Assembly: GCA_973895155.1 (NCBI GenBank)
Contig: OZ316894.1
Location: 5,952,001-6,016,000, forward strand
DNA length: 64,000 nt
Direction of reading: 5' to 3'
Origin: Marsupella aquatica
Taxonomy: Eukaryota > Marchantiophyta
Shown: positions 30,553 through 43,225 of the stretch, in pieces
Layout: the number at the start of each line of letters is the position of its first letter
Numbering within the stretch: position 1 is the stretch's first letter
Made by a program: the position numbers and the translations under genes
Notes under the pieces: model-generated
What the model was told of the DNA's origin: nothing
Databases searched by the model: none
Seen by the model: only the letters and a program-made list of their open reading frames with translations

Positions 30553-32330
30553 TATATATATATATATATCTTGGTGTCAGCCATTGAATTCGTTTGGTAC
30601 GTGTCATCACACTAGGAATCTCAGCATTTGCCCAGGGCTTCAGCACAAAGTCAAGTTTGTTACTGATCAGTTGCAATTTTTGTAATTTCTGGTTGGATTT
30701 GCTGTGAACCAGCATTGCTTTTATGGGTGTGCTTGCGTTCTCCAGGATGACCCAGCTAGCTGGGAAGTTGGCCAAGGATTGTTAGTACACATAAGTTTTT
30801 CTCTTTTAATTTCCAGACAGATTTCCAGACAGTGTTGCATATATCCGTAAGGATCACAATGGGGCTGGGGTTTTGTTTGTGAATAGAGCTCTTGAACATG
30901 TGAAATTCCTGGAGTGTTGGAGGAGCATTTGAATCTCCTGCCATCTGATTCTCACTTTAATGCAGCTATGGACAAAATGCTCTTTGTGTTCAAAGGTGAG
31001 GTGGCATCTGCTACAAATGCCAGAACACACCCCCACTTGCTGGCCCTGCCAAACAGTTTTTGCTCCAACATCAAATATTGGTGGACACATCAACCCAGGC
31101 CAGGTTCATTGAATGTGTTATGCACCACAAGTGTTTTAGTATTATTTTTCATGGCTTTTAAAAAAATATATTAACTCCTATAATAAAGGGTTGCGCCATC
31201 TTACTATTAAAGCGCCAACTCAAGTCTACTTTTAAGAGCCTAGGTCTAGAGTGAAGCCTCTAGACCGTAACTCTATGGCCATCATGTGCAATGGAGAAAC
31301 TCATGACATGATGTATGTACATACCAATTTTCCTTGATAATTTCTATATGCACTATGGCCCCACCACAACATATGTGCATTAAAAAATACTCATGTGCAC
31401 ATAAAGGAGAAGAGTATATTATACTTGACTTCTAAAATGATGAATTTTTTTTATCATTTCATTAACCTTCAAAGAATATGGATAGAAAATATATTTTGAT
31501 AATTTTTTATTGTACTCTCTGCTATTACGTTCAAAGAACGGGTAGTCGGGGCTAGTTTTTTGAAATACTAGTCATTCAAAATTTACCACTTTTGGTGCCA
31601 AGTGAAATAACTCAGATATGCAAAGCAAAGCTAAGAGGACAAATAAAAAATAAAGCAACGGAAATACATGGAAGGAGAAGAAACCTTCTTGATATTCCTC
31701 ATCATTTTAGCAAGTACAATACTTCCTTTTGATGTCCTCCTTGTACTATTAACAAATACACTCTTTGTCCAATCCCTCTTGGCCATTGTCTCATTTGTAT
31801 TGACCCCTGTCCCAATGTACTCCTCATGTGCATGTAATGCAAGGAGAGTGTACACACCCTTGGTACTCATATGAAATCATTTTATGAAACCAAATATATT
31901 TGGCAAAATTCAACATATATTTGGATGAGATATATAACAAGGGGTTGGGGCCAAACTAGTCTTGGCTGGGGTGACAGGGTTTGGGGATACTTATATAAAG
32001 GGCAACCACATTTGACAACATCAAAAACTATAATAACATACCCCACCTTCTTTTTGTGCAGTGGTCGTCTTTTGAATTTGCAGGCCCAACAAATAAAGAA
32101 ACTGACACATTAAGAGAAGGAATAAAACAATTACATGTAGTGTGAAGAAAGGAGTGACACCCAAGCAAGAAAAGGGAGCTGCCAAATGATGCACAAGAAT
32201 CAAGTCACCATCCATCCATATCAACTGTTCCTCCCTCTACCTCCCTCTATTATTCTTTATAATTCTTTACCACTATAATAACTATCCCAGATTGTCACTT
32301 TACAAACTAATAAAAAGCAAGAATCAATCC
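30553..32330. other. Gene-free AT-rich spacer
   Basis: No gene is supported. It begins with the continuation of the (TA)n run. It includes the palindrome described at 31244-31265 and AT-rich sequence with no recognisable domain in any frame. Confidence 0.5.
31244..31265. repeat. GTCTAGAG/CTCTAGAC palindrome, part of a dispersed repeat
   Basis: GTCTAGAG and CTCTAGAC flank a 6-base spacer. The surrounding GTGAAGCCTCTAGAC sequence recurs in the 53.94-54.03 kb region, so this is probably part of a dispersed short element. Confidence 0.55.
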
Positions 32331-32339
32331 TGACGCCTT

Positions 32340-33540
32340 CTTGCCTTGCCATCTTTTTCTCATCATGCCATCTTTTCTAACATTGACGTCTTTATCTCAG
32401 TGTGACTTTTTTTCTCACCCTCAACACCTTTTCTCTCCTTGATATATTTTCCTCACCTTGACATCTTATCTTCAAGATTCTCACCTTAGTTAGTTGACAT
32501 CTTTATCTCACCATGACATCTTTCCCAAGATCTTTCAATTCCCTCACTCTCGACATCTTTTTTCTCCTCAACATCTTTTCCTCATCCTGACATCTTTTTC
32601 TCACCTTGCCATCTTTTCTCTCCTTGACCGTATATTCGCTCACCTCCACTTCATTTCCTCACTTCAACATTTTTTCTCTCATCAACATCTTTTTCAACTC
32701 AATATCTTTTCCTCACGTTGCCATCTTTTGTGCAAAGCATATTAAGTATCGGGCCCAAGATGTACTTAACGATATCTTTGACTAACTACATACTTTACTT
32801 ATTGATCATTTTCTACTTAACAACATCTTTATATTTAATGGCATCTTTGGCATAACGGCATCATTTGCGCCACGACATCTATTTATTTGACAAAAGAAAT
32901 TACTTGACAACATTTTGGGTGATACGACATCTTTAGCAAAATAACTTCTTTTTCCTTAACAACATATTTTTACTTCATGACATCTTTCATATAACAACAT
33001 CTTGGGCAACACAACATCTTTGCTCTTAATGACATCTTGGCTCGGGGGTCTCACTATGTGGATGCCTCCCCATCACCTACAACATTTTTAGGCCTCAGAC
33101 CCCCTAATATGTAAGAAAAAATATTATTATTCAACCCCTATAAAGTTGGAATATTCTTGTAATATTCTGAAAGTTTAGTTATAAGGACCCTAATGTTCTT
33201 ATAAGTCTCAAAATTTGATTTAAAAGACCCAATTGTTCTTCTCAAAAAATTCTTAAGTCTTCCCTTTGCATGAACCAATAAAATGACCCTATACTTCATC
33301 GCACGTGATGTGCCATTTTTGTGGAAGTGAACCCCCAAGTATCTTGGGCGTCACGACACCTTTTTTCTTAACAACATCTTCTTTCTTAACAAAATCTTGG
33401 GCAACACGACATCTTTTTTCTTAACGACATCTTGGGCAACACAATGTATGTTTTCTTGACAACATATATCTTGGGCGAAACGACATATTTTTTTCTTAAT
33501 GACATCTTGTGCAACACGACATCTTTTTTTTCACGAGTTC
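32340..33540. repeat. Degenerate satellite built on ACATCTT words
   Basis: More than forty copies of GACATCTTT-like words over 1.2 kb, first as a loose CT-rich array (TTTTCTCACCTTGACATC). After about 33350 it is a clearer ~45-bp unit (TTCTTAACGACATCTTGGGC AACAC type). Unit drift increases to the left. There is no coding potential. Confidence 0.75.
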
Positions 33541-33559
33541 TTTTGTGCAACGCACGGGT

Positions 33560-33900
33560 ATTGAGCTAGTTGAAATATAAACCTACACAGTTCATCGTAA
33601 TGAGTGTTATGCAAGAATTAGTGTTAGTAAAAAATGAGTGTTACTAACACTGATTTTGAGTCCAAGTAACACTAGTTTTTGTCGGTTTTCAAAACAAAGT
33701 TTTTTCACTTTAGTTTAAATTGCTTGTAAAAAATGGAAGTCTGATCTTAGTCCAAAGTAACACTAATTGTTGTGGATTTTTCAAAATAGTTGTTTTCTCT
33801 CTATTTTGCCACTCTTAAGACCACAGTAACACTTATTCATGTGTGCAAAAATAGTGTTAGCACACATGAATTAGTGTTAGTCACACTAATTATGGTGAAC
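33560..33900. repeat. Cluster of AGTGTTA/TAACACT inverted words
   Basis: TAGTGTTA and TAACACTA words recur in both orientations, including an AATTAGTG...CACTAATT palindrome near 33870-33892. This may be a decayed MITE or foldback element. Ends were not identified. Confidence 0.4.
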
Positions 33901-35417
33901 AGTGTAGGGTTTTCCCCGCCTCCAAACCAGTTACCCAAGCTTACTCAAAAGGTGGTTCCCTCTTTTGAAGGAAAACAAATTATGTGCCTTGGCCGCCCAA
34001 GGCTTTCTTTGGTTGGAGTGAGGCACTTTTGTTTGTCTTTCTTGTGGTCCACTGTCGGTTGTTTTTGTTTATCTTTCCTCTGGTCCCTCAGCTTTTGTAT
34101 TTCTTTGGAGCTTGTCATTCTTGCCACCGTGCGTTGCTGGTTTTTGTCACGGATACACTCAGCGCTCATTCACCTTTCATTACACACAGACAAAAATAAA
34201 TAATAAATAAACAAATAAACAAACAAACAAACAAACAAAGAGATGGGTAAGGGAGAATTTAGAAGTAGTGGGATTTGCTACATTGAGAATGTGTTTTTGT
34301 TATTTAGTAGTTGCCACCTTTTTCCACGTCCGTCAAACAAAGTACCTTTAGTTTGGAATGATTCAATGGTCATATACTTTCCAATATTCATCATTGGATG
34401 GTTGTCCTCATCCTCAACTGAACTGCAACACCCTGGCCCACCCTCAACCTGGGAGGTGGGAGTGGGGCAGCTAACCAGGAGGGAGCAAAACAAGTAAGGG
34501 AGGGAACAAAGTAAGATACCCAACTCAATGTTGAGGTTTGGAAAATGTGTTGTGGTTAGAGTAGAAGACATAGATGATCATCTAATGGTGAAACCTAACC
34601 TAACGTTGACCACAAAATTGTTTTAGATAAACCAGCGTTACTTTAGTTAACAATAGCTGGGAAAAAATTGGAAAAGTAATACTTAGGCAACATCATAGTA
34701 ACATGTCCCACCAACAAAATCCTTTCTTCCTTTTAGAAAATGAGAAAAGGCAGGAAGTAATCCTGGCCCTTTGTAATCTGATTTTTCTGGCACCATCAGA
34801 TCCCCCAGGCACTCTTCTTGTCCCAAATGTCTGTCTTAGCTGCCCTTAGCCTGCCCAAAAAACATTTTGAAAATTAAATTAACAGAAACATTGAGAATTT
34901 TCATTAAGAAATTTGAAAACTCAGAATGGATATAAAACTAAAAATTTTGATTGATGAATTGATTAGTTTTTTTTAAGTACTCCCTCTTACTGCACGACCA
35001 TGCTTAGACTTCATAATGTGGCGGCCACTGTCACCCATCTTGCGTCCACATGCTCTAACCTTTGTCCTTCCAACAACAACACTATAACAATAACAATACT
35101 GACCAATATGACAATATTTTTGCAACAACAACAACCCATCCAAAATTATGAGACTTCCACATCCACGTACTATGATAGACAGTCCCATGGTTTTTACCAT
35201 GGTTGTTTAAAAAAATTGATGTTTTCAGTGCCAAGGAAAGAGTGAGATTAAATTACAATGTATTTTATTCAACCCCCTTGTACTACGACATCTTTTATGT
35301 AACAATGTATTTTAAGCAATCAAACCCTAAATGCAACACCTCTTTTGTGGAATGGCCTCCTTTACCCAATTACATCTTCAAGGTAATCATTTTTAGAAAT
35401 ATTAACAAAATCTCTTA
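33901..35417. other. Gene-free spacer
   Basis: No supported gene. A short (AAAC)n-like run lies near 34200-34238. The remaining open frames show no domain. Confidence 0.45.
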
Positions 35418-36478
35418 GGCAAAGGATGTATCTAAACAAGTAAATCTCAGTTGGGTTCTCTACAAGCTATTGAGCTAGTTCAACTGAAAAATGGACAAAG
35501 GATGCATCCAAACAAGTAAATCTCAGTTCGGGTTCTCTAGAAGGCATTGACCTAGTTCATTGGAAAATGGACAAAGGATGCATCTAAAAAAGTAAATCTC
35601 AGTGAGGGTTCTCTGCAAGGCATTGAGCTAGTTCAACTGAAAAATGGACAACGTATGCATCTAAACAAGTAAATCACAGTTTGGATTCTCTACAAGCTAT
35701 TGAGCGAGTTCAACCGAAAAATTGGACAAAGGATGCATCTAAACAAGTAAATCTCAGTTTGGATTCTCTACAAGCTATTGAGCGAGTTCAACGGAAAAGA
35801 TTGGACAAAGGATGCATCTAAACAAGTAACTCTCATTTTGGGTTATCTACAAGGTATTGAACGAGTTCAACCGAAAAATGGACAAAGGATGCATCTAAAC
35901 AAGTAAATCTCAGTTTGGATTCTCTACAAGCTATTGAACGAGGTCAACTGAAAAAATGGACAAAGGATGAATGTAAAACAAGTAAATCTCAGTTTGGGTT
36001 CTCTCCAAGGTATTGAACGAGTTCAACTGAAAAAATGGACAAAGGATGAATGTAAAACAAGTAAATCTCAGTTTGGGTTCTCTACAAGCTATTGAGCAAT
36101 CGAGTTCAACTGAAAAAATGGACAAAGGATGCATCTAATCAAGTAAATCTCAGTTTGGGTTCTCTACAAGGCATTCAACGAGTTCAACTGAAAAAATGGA
36201 CAAAGGATGAATGTAAAACAAGTTAATCTCAGTTTGGGTTCTCTACAAGCTATTGAGCAATCGAGTTCAACTGAAAAAATGGACAAAGGATGCATGTAAA
36301 CAAGTAAATCTCAGTTTGGATTCTCTACAAGGCATTGAGCGAGTTCAACTGAAAAAAATGGACAAAGGATGCATCTAAACAAGTAAATCTCGGCTTGGGT
36401 TCTCGACAAGGTATTGAGCGATCGAGTTCAACTGACAAAATGGACAAAGGATGCATTTAAACAAGTAAACCTCAGTTG
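35418..36478. repeat. Tandem array, about 14 copies of a 75-82-bp unit
   Basis: Each unit contains AAAGGATGCATCTAAACAAG, TAAATCTCAGTTTGGGTTCT, CTACAAGG(T/C)ATTGAGCGAG and TTCAACTGAAAAAATGGAC. About fourteen copies with small indels span just over 1 kb. The array ends about 600 bp before the start codon of the metal transporter gene. Small minus-strand frames inside it are repeat artefacts. Confidence 0.9.
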
Positions 36479-37093
36479 GTGATACTACAAGTGGTATACT
36501 CGAGAGAAATTGTGTTTTCGAAAAAGTGCACTCTTCATCAAACGGCTGAAACGGTGGTGAATCAATGGAGACTAAAATAATAATACCAGCCTTAGCCAAA
36601 GGCTCTAAGTTTCAGATTCTCCAATGACGACGATCGGCATCCTCCCGAGAAGCTGATGCACTGAGAGAGTCTCGCATTTTGATTACTTGTCTCGGCGCAG
36701 GATTTTTCATCGAGCCACCATTCTCTCAGACGGGAAGGAGCATTTCATGATCCTGCCTGCGAGGAAGGAATCGTGCTCCCAAATTTGTCGACGACCTAGT
36801 GTTTGATTTACGAACTGGTCTGAATTCGGAGCACGTCGATCGAGATATCTGGAACAAGCTGTGCGGAAATTCACGTCCTGCTGACGTAATTGGACTTTGC
36901 AAAAGTGGTGTAGTAATTGATGCTAAGGAGAGATTGAGTTTGAGGTTGCAGATTGTGAAATGTATTTGGTGACGAGGAGAAACGGGAAGGAGTGGAGTTG
37001 TGTTTGAGGAAGGGGAAGGGGAAGAGGAAGAGGAAGAGGAGGGGATTGGGGCATACAGAGTTTTCTAGGTTGTCCATTCTCCACTCGCTTTTA
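36479..37093 (+). promoter_or_regulatory. Upstream region of the metal-transporter gene
   Basis: Non-repetitive sequence between the tandem array and the ATG at 37094, with a purine-rich tract at about 37010-37045 (GGGGAAGAGGAAGAGG). It presumably holds the promoter and 5' UTR. No specific element was identified. Confidence 0.4.
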
Positions 37094-40000
37094 ATGCAGA
37101 CAGCATGTTTGCTCCGAAGATCATGGTCACAGTTGCAAACGGTGTGTCGAGAAATTGTCATTGTCCGATCGAGCTGCGCGGCACCCTCGTCCCGGGGGCG
37201 GACGGACTCCCAGAGTTTTATCTGCATCGTGCGGGAGAGGTTTTTCTCAGTGTCAATCGATGAGGCTAGGACCTCGTCGCCAATCCGGGGCTCCGGAAAG
37301 ATTGGTCGCCATCTTGCTACATTTGGACATGAGTACTGGTGTACCAATCGTTCTAATGGTGTTCAAGTGGGCTTCAAGAAACTTCCCTCAGGACTTTCCA
37401 GGGCCACAGGAGTGTCTGGAGCACTCAGTAGTTCGGAGGACACTAATGCTCGACGTGAGGACATTCTCGTCAGCTGTGAATCGAGATGCTGGAATGAACT
37501 TGCTTCTTACACCAAGAACCAGGAGGAGGAGGAGAAGGCAGGGGAGGTGCTCGGAATGGAGGATAACGCTGGGTTTAAAGGGGTTCAATGGACGGGCACA
37601 AGAAAGAAGAATGGTTGTGAATCCGCGCAGCCGCTGGATGAGGAGAGAAGGCTCTTGACAATGCGCGACGAGAGCAGAGGAACCGAGCCGAATGTCGCTG
37701 CCAGGGAGCATTTTGTGTATCCGTCATCGGCAGAAATTGCCCAACGTGTAGACCCCAGGAGCAAGCTTGGCAATGCCATTTTCACCCCACCTTTTCACAG
37801 ATGTACGTTCTCAACCCGGGATGAATGACTGAAATAAATGAAGAATTTGTTCACTTTGGTTTAAAAGTTTTCCTATAAATGATAATGTGCAGAGTAGTCG
37901 ATAGTTTTCACATTGAATAGTCCACGGGGGAAGCCCAATTGGTTCATGTGAACATGTCTGCCAAGATCCAAAGTCTCTCAACACAAGACACAATTACACT
38001 AAACAAGGGAAACGTTTTGTTTAATTCGCTAATCTCCTCTTGATGCCTAAGGAAGAGACAGAGCGATATTATTTCAATGCCCGACATGAAAAGCTTGGAG
38101 CGTCCATTCGATGTTCTTTGACACTTCATTGTACAATTCAAATAGATGGCTTTGGGACTGGGAAGGTGTTTTCAATTGTTTGTATTCTGTTTCATGACGT
38201 TCGTTTTTGGATATGAGGCTATGCATCCTCCTTCAAACTTCAATGACCATTGTCAGTATATAGCGATTCTCACTTCAATGGTTGCAAGAGTTCGTATGAA
38301 GATATATGCGAAATCCAACTTCTGCAATGGTTGTGTGACGTAAACATTGCACTGACCTTAGGCTTCTCGCAGAAGGGGTTGTTACACTGCTCGCAGCCGG
38401 TTTCTGATTCTATGTTGTTTCTGTTCCGTCCTGTGCGAAGCTCGCAGGACCTTTAGAAAATTTGACCGGAAGCTTGGACAGGATGTACTGTCCTGCTTTT
38501 GATTGAGATAGAAGCAAAACACAAAACCTAGGTGTTCAGATTTTTGGGAGTAACTTGGGCTTAGTTCCAGTCGGGTCACATAAGGGACCAATGAATTTTC
38601 GCTAACTCTTGGCAGTATGACTATTTGTAGCGTACAGCTCAGTAGGCTCCCCTCCTGCCAACTCAGAGGGAACCGTAGACGCAGATAAACGGGACACAAC
38701 GGCCTTCCATTACAGGTGCATAACTCATGACCTTCCTCGGATTGTCAGGCGTGCAGAGTTTCCTTGAAGTCCTGGCAAGCTGCTGGATGAATCTATTTTC
38801 AGTAGATACGTGACTTAACCTATACGTGGACTTTTTTGCCCTTCTGCTCGGTGTAGAAAAGTTCTCTATCGCTCTGAATGTCGGCTGCTCTTTGTTACAG
38901 TCAACGAGCGGTGGTCACTGCCCTCGGGACCAATTTTCTTGTATTTTCTCTGAAGCTAGGGGTCTGGATAATGACCTCAAGCCATGTCATGTTGGCTGAA
39001 GCCATCCATTCGTTGGCAGATTTGGCAAATCAGGTATCGTGCTGGTCGTAGCATTGTCTGATTTAAACGTTGAATCCTCTGTCTGGTGTTCTGGGTTGAC
39101 GGGAAGTTTTGGCTCAGCCGATAATCCATACTTTTTCCGCTCTTTTTTGTCTGACCTGCCATATCATCCGTCTTTTCCACAGGGTTTAATTGCATACGGC
39201 TTGTATAGTTCCAGAAGAGCACCAGATGCTATCCACCCGTAAGATACAGGCTGAGTCATCTCATCATAATTTTCAGTTTGCTAAAGAAGTACTCCGTCAT
39301 GAAGGATTCTGGTTTACAATCTTTCACAAAGCCAGATCTGTAGTAGGAATCTCATCTTTACGGGCACTTCAGTGAGAAAGTTTTTGAAGTGATGTTGGTT
39401 CTTGCTGGTCAGGTATGGTTACACCAAAGAACGCTTTGTGTGGTCGTTGATCTCAGCTGTTGGCATCTTCTGTCTTGGGGCGGGGGCAACCATAATTCAT
39501 GGGGTGCAAAACTTGTGGAATGCTGAGGTAGGCATCCAGACATCCTTCCCAGATGTTTGTCCGCAAGACTTCATAGCTGCAGTTCAGCGGTATCTTGCCA
39601 GTCGGAAAAGAGTGGTATACCAGCCTATTTTCAATAATGTGAGATATTGTAAAGCAAGAAGTTTTATCTATGTCTCTGCGTTCTACTTTTGTGAATCCAA
39701 CGCCTTTTACGAAATATGAGTAACTGCACGATCTCTTTGCAGCCATTAGAAAACGTGTATCTGGCCGCGTTCGTGATAATTGGATCAGTGGTCATGGAAG
39801 GTATTTTCGAGGATATTTCTCGTACTTTGGGTGTCTTTGTCTATTACCAGTCGGTTTTTTGTAAATTTGAATTTTATCATACGCAAGTTTAATGGGAACC
39901 AGCTGAGAGGGCTGAAATTTGTACCATCTTGGACTGTTTAACGATGACAACTTCATGCAGGGGCGTCACTTCTTGTTGCCATCAGTTGTGTGAGGAATGG

Positions 40001-41849
40001 GGCAAAAGCCGAAGGCATGACCGTGAAGGATTATCTTTGGCGTGGCCACGATCCAACATCTGTGGCTGTGATGATGGAGGTTCTACCTGACCTGACTCTC
40101 CTCGATTGACACATTCACTTCTTTGAATGATTGGTTGGTTAATCTAGAATGCTCTGGAGGTTTGCTTGCTCTTTTCGGGATTTAAATTTCGGGAGTTGTT
40201 TTGCCTGAGGAAGAAATTGAAAATTTCCTGTCAAGTGAAAATATTGACCATATCTGCCCTTTTTATGCGACAAATTGAGTCCAGTGCTATGACTTACGTG
40301 GATTCTTCGTTAGGATCTCTTTGCTGTGCATGTTGAACTGTATGTGTAAGTGATCTCGTCAATCTCTGTCTATACAGGATGGTGCTGCTGTTACAGGTCT
40401 GGCCATTGCAGGTTTGGCTTTGACTGCGGCACACTACACTGGAAATCCAATGTGGGACCCAATTGGTTCCATTGTAGTTGGTAATTTGCTTGGGGCAGTG
40501 AGTATGGTTCTTTGTGTTCACTTCTAATTTTGGCCCTCGCTGTATTTCTATTTATGTGCTATGATAATGTGGTGTTTAAAGAATTATAAGACTAGGCAAG
40601 TTGTCCATTTTTTAGAACTTCGCAATGTCTAGTTGTTTTCAAAGCATCTTGCAGCTCAGATACATGGTGTGCGCAGGTTGCAATATTTCTCATCCAGCGA
40701 AATCGTCATGCTCTTCTTGGCCGATCCATGGACCAAGAAGACATGATGCGTGTCTTGAATCTGCTATCTAAAGACCCTGTAAGTCATTCCTCTGTCGGAG
40801 TTGCCTTACTTTATACAACAATTTTCTAAGAATGAAAGACACGAAACCAGTTTCTACTAGTAGAAGGTTATTTGAGCATACAGTTGCTGCAGGTTGTGGA
40901 TGCCATTTATGACTGCAAGAGTGAAGTGATTGGTCCTGGAGCATACAGGTTCAAGGCAGAAATAGGTAAGCCCGTGCCACTTTACATCCAACATTTGCGT
41001 CCTGTCACAACTATTTAAGTTAAGATGGCCCGTCTAGAGCAGCCATTTCTTAGATACGCTTCAAAAGGAATAAATAAGATGATTTTGGGTTTTAAATTGA
41101 AACCTAAATCATTAACATCATGTAAGTTGTCTGCTCATATGTGCTAGTTTTTCCGTGACTGCATTCTGACCAAGTATTCTGGTCCTTCATACCTGCCAGA
41201 TTTCAATGGTGTAAATATTGTTCAAAACTATATTCGAAGAGCCGGGCGTGGAAACTGGCACAAAGAGGTAATTGAAGCCTTTGGAGTGAATGCACATTCT
41301 CAGCTCTGGTAAACTTTCTCATAAAATTAAATTCTTGGTATTCTTATTTCAGTGTTATTTGATGTACATTGATATTGGCACTGTTTGTACAGTTTCAAGA
41401 TGCTGTGAGCAATCCAGAACCAGGTCATCTTGACCGAGTCATGGCAGCATATGGTATTGCCTTTCCACCTTGACAAATTGTTGTCAAACTGAATCTAGTC
41501 TTGATGAAGGATGTTGTGTGTAAGGGAAATTAGTTCCGACCACGCGGTTGGAAATTTATACAACTCCTCACACGCAAGTTGCTATTGGCTAGAAGCATCT
41601 CTGACTGTCTTCGTAGTCTTCCTATTGTTCTCCTGGCATCCATATATACCGATAGATTCAATGTTGCTTGCAGGAGAAGAGATTGTGTCAGCTCTCGGAG
41701 GTGAGGTGGACAGACTGGAGAGAGAAATTCAAAAAGTTGTCCCTGGTATCCGTCACGTGGACATTGAGGCCCATAATCCAAACGGTCCTCTACCTCGAGA
41801 GAAGCTCTACCTTCCTTACAGATCACAAGATAATTTATTATCCAAATAG
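37094..41849 (+). CDS. MTPC4: SLC30A9/MTPC4-like cation diffusion facilitator (probable Zn transporter)
   Basis: Exons resolve in phase as 37094-37802, 38643-38715, 38901-39033, 39183-39238, 39413-39527, 39743-39800, 39961-40079, 40378-40497, 40677-40778, 40893-40965, 41200-41267, 41393-41453 and 41674-41849, summing to 620 residues plus stop. The membrane core matches the ZnT9-like branch of the CDF family: EAIHSLADLANQ with the HxxxD metal site in TM2, HPYGYTKERFVWSLIS, GAGATIIHGVQNLW, DGAAVTGLAIAG in TM5 and HALLGRSMDQED. The C-terminal domain ends GGEVDRLEREIQKVVPGIRHVDIE, also typical of ZnT9. The long first exon (236 codons, starting MQTACLLRRSWSQLQ) is Arg-rich and poor in acids at its start, like a mitochondrial or plastid presequence. 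Its remainder is polar and not recognised. The first two exons are the least certain. The role inferred is zinc or other divalent cation transport in an organelle. Confidence 0.85.
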
Positions 41850-42934
41850 CTGTCCTGTTTGTCCCCAATGCAATAGGAATCTACAAGGTGACCATGGAGG
41901 GGGCACAGTGAACCTTAGTTTTGTCTGCAAGCCTATCAGGGACCTGAGAGATTAGGTCATGCAATCACTACTTAACGGGGTTAACCTGGTTTTTCGGCAA
42001 GTGGTGAAGCTCAGGTCTTGTGTGGTAATTGGTAGGTGCCGGAACTGCATCGATTTCTCGGCCATGTGACGTTAACATAACACATTCAAGGACCGTTTCT
42101 AGTAACACGTCCTGGAAGTCCCAATAATTGTCCATTAGCAGATACTGATTTGACCCTGCGTGGTAACAGAGACAGCAGTATGAAAGATTTGTGGACAGGA
42201 GCAAACGGATGGGGGAGAGCTACGACAGGCAGAAGGCGAATAGCTAAAGCCAGGTCTTCAACAATTTAATTCTTGTACATGTGTACTGTAATGATATAAT
42301 TTGGACCACAATGGTCTGCTTGGTAATTTTGTTCTGTGGATCTAGTTCTGGTACTCCATCACCAGGCGGATAACATTTTGTCTTTATCGAGTTGAGCTAC
42401 AGTTTTGTACCTGACCCTGGTGCCACGCTATAGAGTTGGAAGTTACCATCACAAATGCAGTCATGACGGTCAATATTATAATTATAATGCGTCCTTGCAT
42501 CCAACTCAAATGACTGGAATGACCCATCTGCCGTCTGACACAAAGGTTGGACATGATTGGTAGGTGTGCCGGATTCAAACCCAAAACCAATTTTACCTCA
42601 AGAAGCAGAACTTAAAAGCTGGTGAAGCTCAAGAGGCTGTACACTGAAGAAGATTGCAAGAAGTTTTCATTGCTGTATGACATCTTTGTAACCTTGGAGC
42701 TCTTCGTGCGGTCAAGTCTTACCCTGTATGGAAGCTTTAACAAAAGCACCACTTGTGCATTGGCCGTTTCTGGAATGATCTACTGTAATGAGTACAAAAT
42801 TTTGTGTTTAAATAAAGTTTGAAGGTGAAAGGACCTCCCTTTCAGATTGGGCAACAAGGGCCTGCACTGAAACCACACCTGCCTATATAAACGCCCCATT
42901 CCCTCCTCCCTACTCCTCATTCCTGTTCTGTAGA
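41850..42934. other. 3' flank of the metal-transporter gene
   Basis: No gene is supported. The first few hundred bases presumably hold the 3' UTR. Confidence 0.5.
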
Positions 42935-43225
42935 AGGGTGAAGCACTCATCACCTTTTGTGGAGCTCAAGCCCATTTCTGAGTGTGTGCACTTTATAATG
43001 AGAGCACTTGCCAATGAAAGGTGAAGCACTAGTCATTTTTTGTGGAGCTCAAGCCCATTTCTGAGTGTGTGCACTTTATAATGAGAGCTTTGGGTAACCC
43101 GTAGCTCTGTATAGGGGCCAGTGTGGTTTAAGATTCAGCTCTGTATAGGGGTCATTATGGTCCTTTGTAGAGGAGCCAGTGTGGTTTAAGATTCAGCTCT
43201 GTATAGGGGCCATTGTGGTATAAGA
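42935..43225. repeat. Short tandem duplications
   Basis: An ~80-bp unit (GTGGAGCTCAAGCCCATTTC, TGAGTGTGTGCACTTTATAA) occurs twice, at about 42935-43017 and 43018-43090. It is followed by three or four copies of AGCTCTGTATAGGGGCCA over 43100-43225. Confidence 0.8.

Noticed and set aside
37155-37785. Overlapping frames on both strands at the transporter's first exon
   Set aside because: Shadows of the frame that splices in phase to the CDF core.
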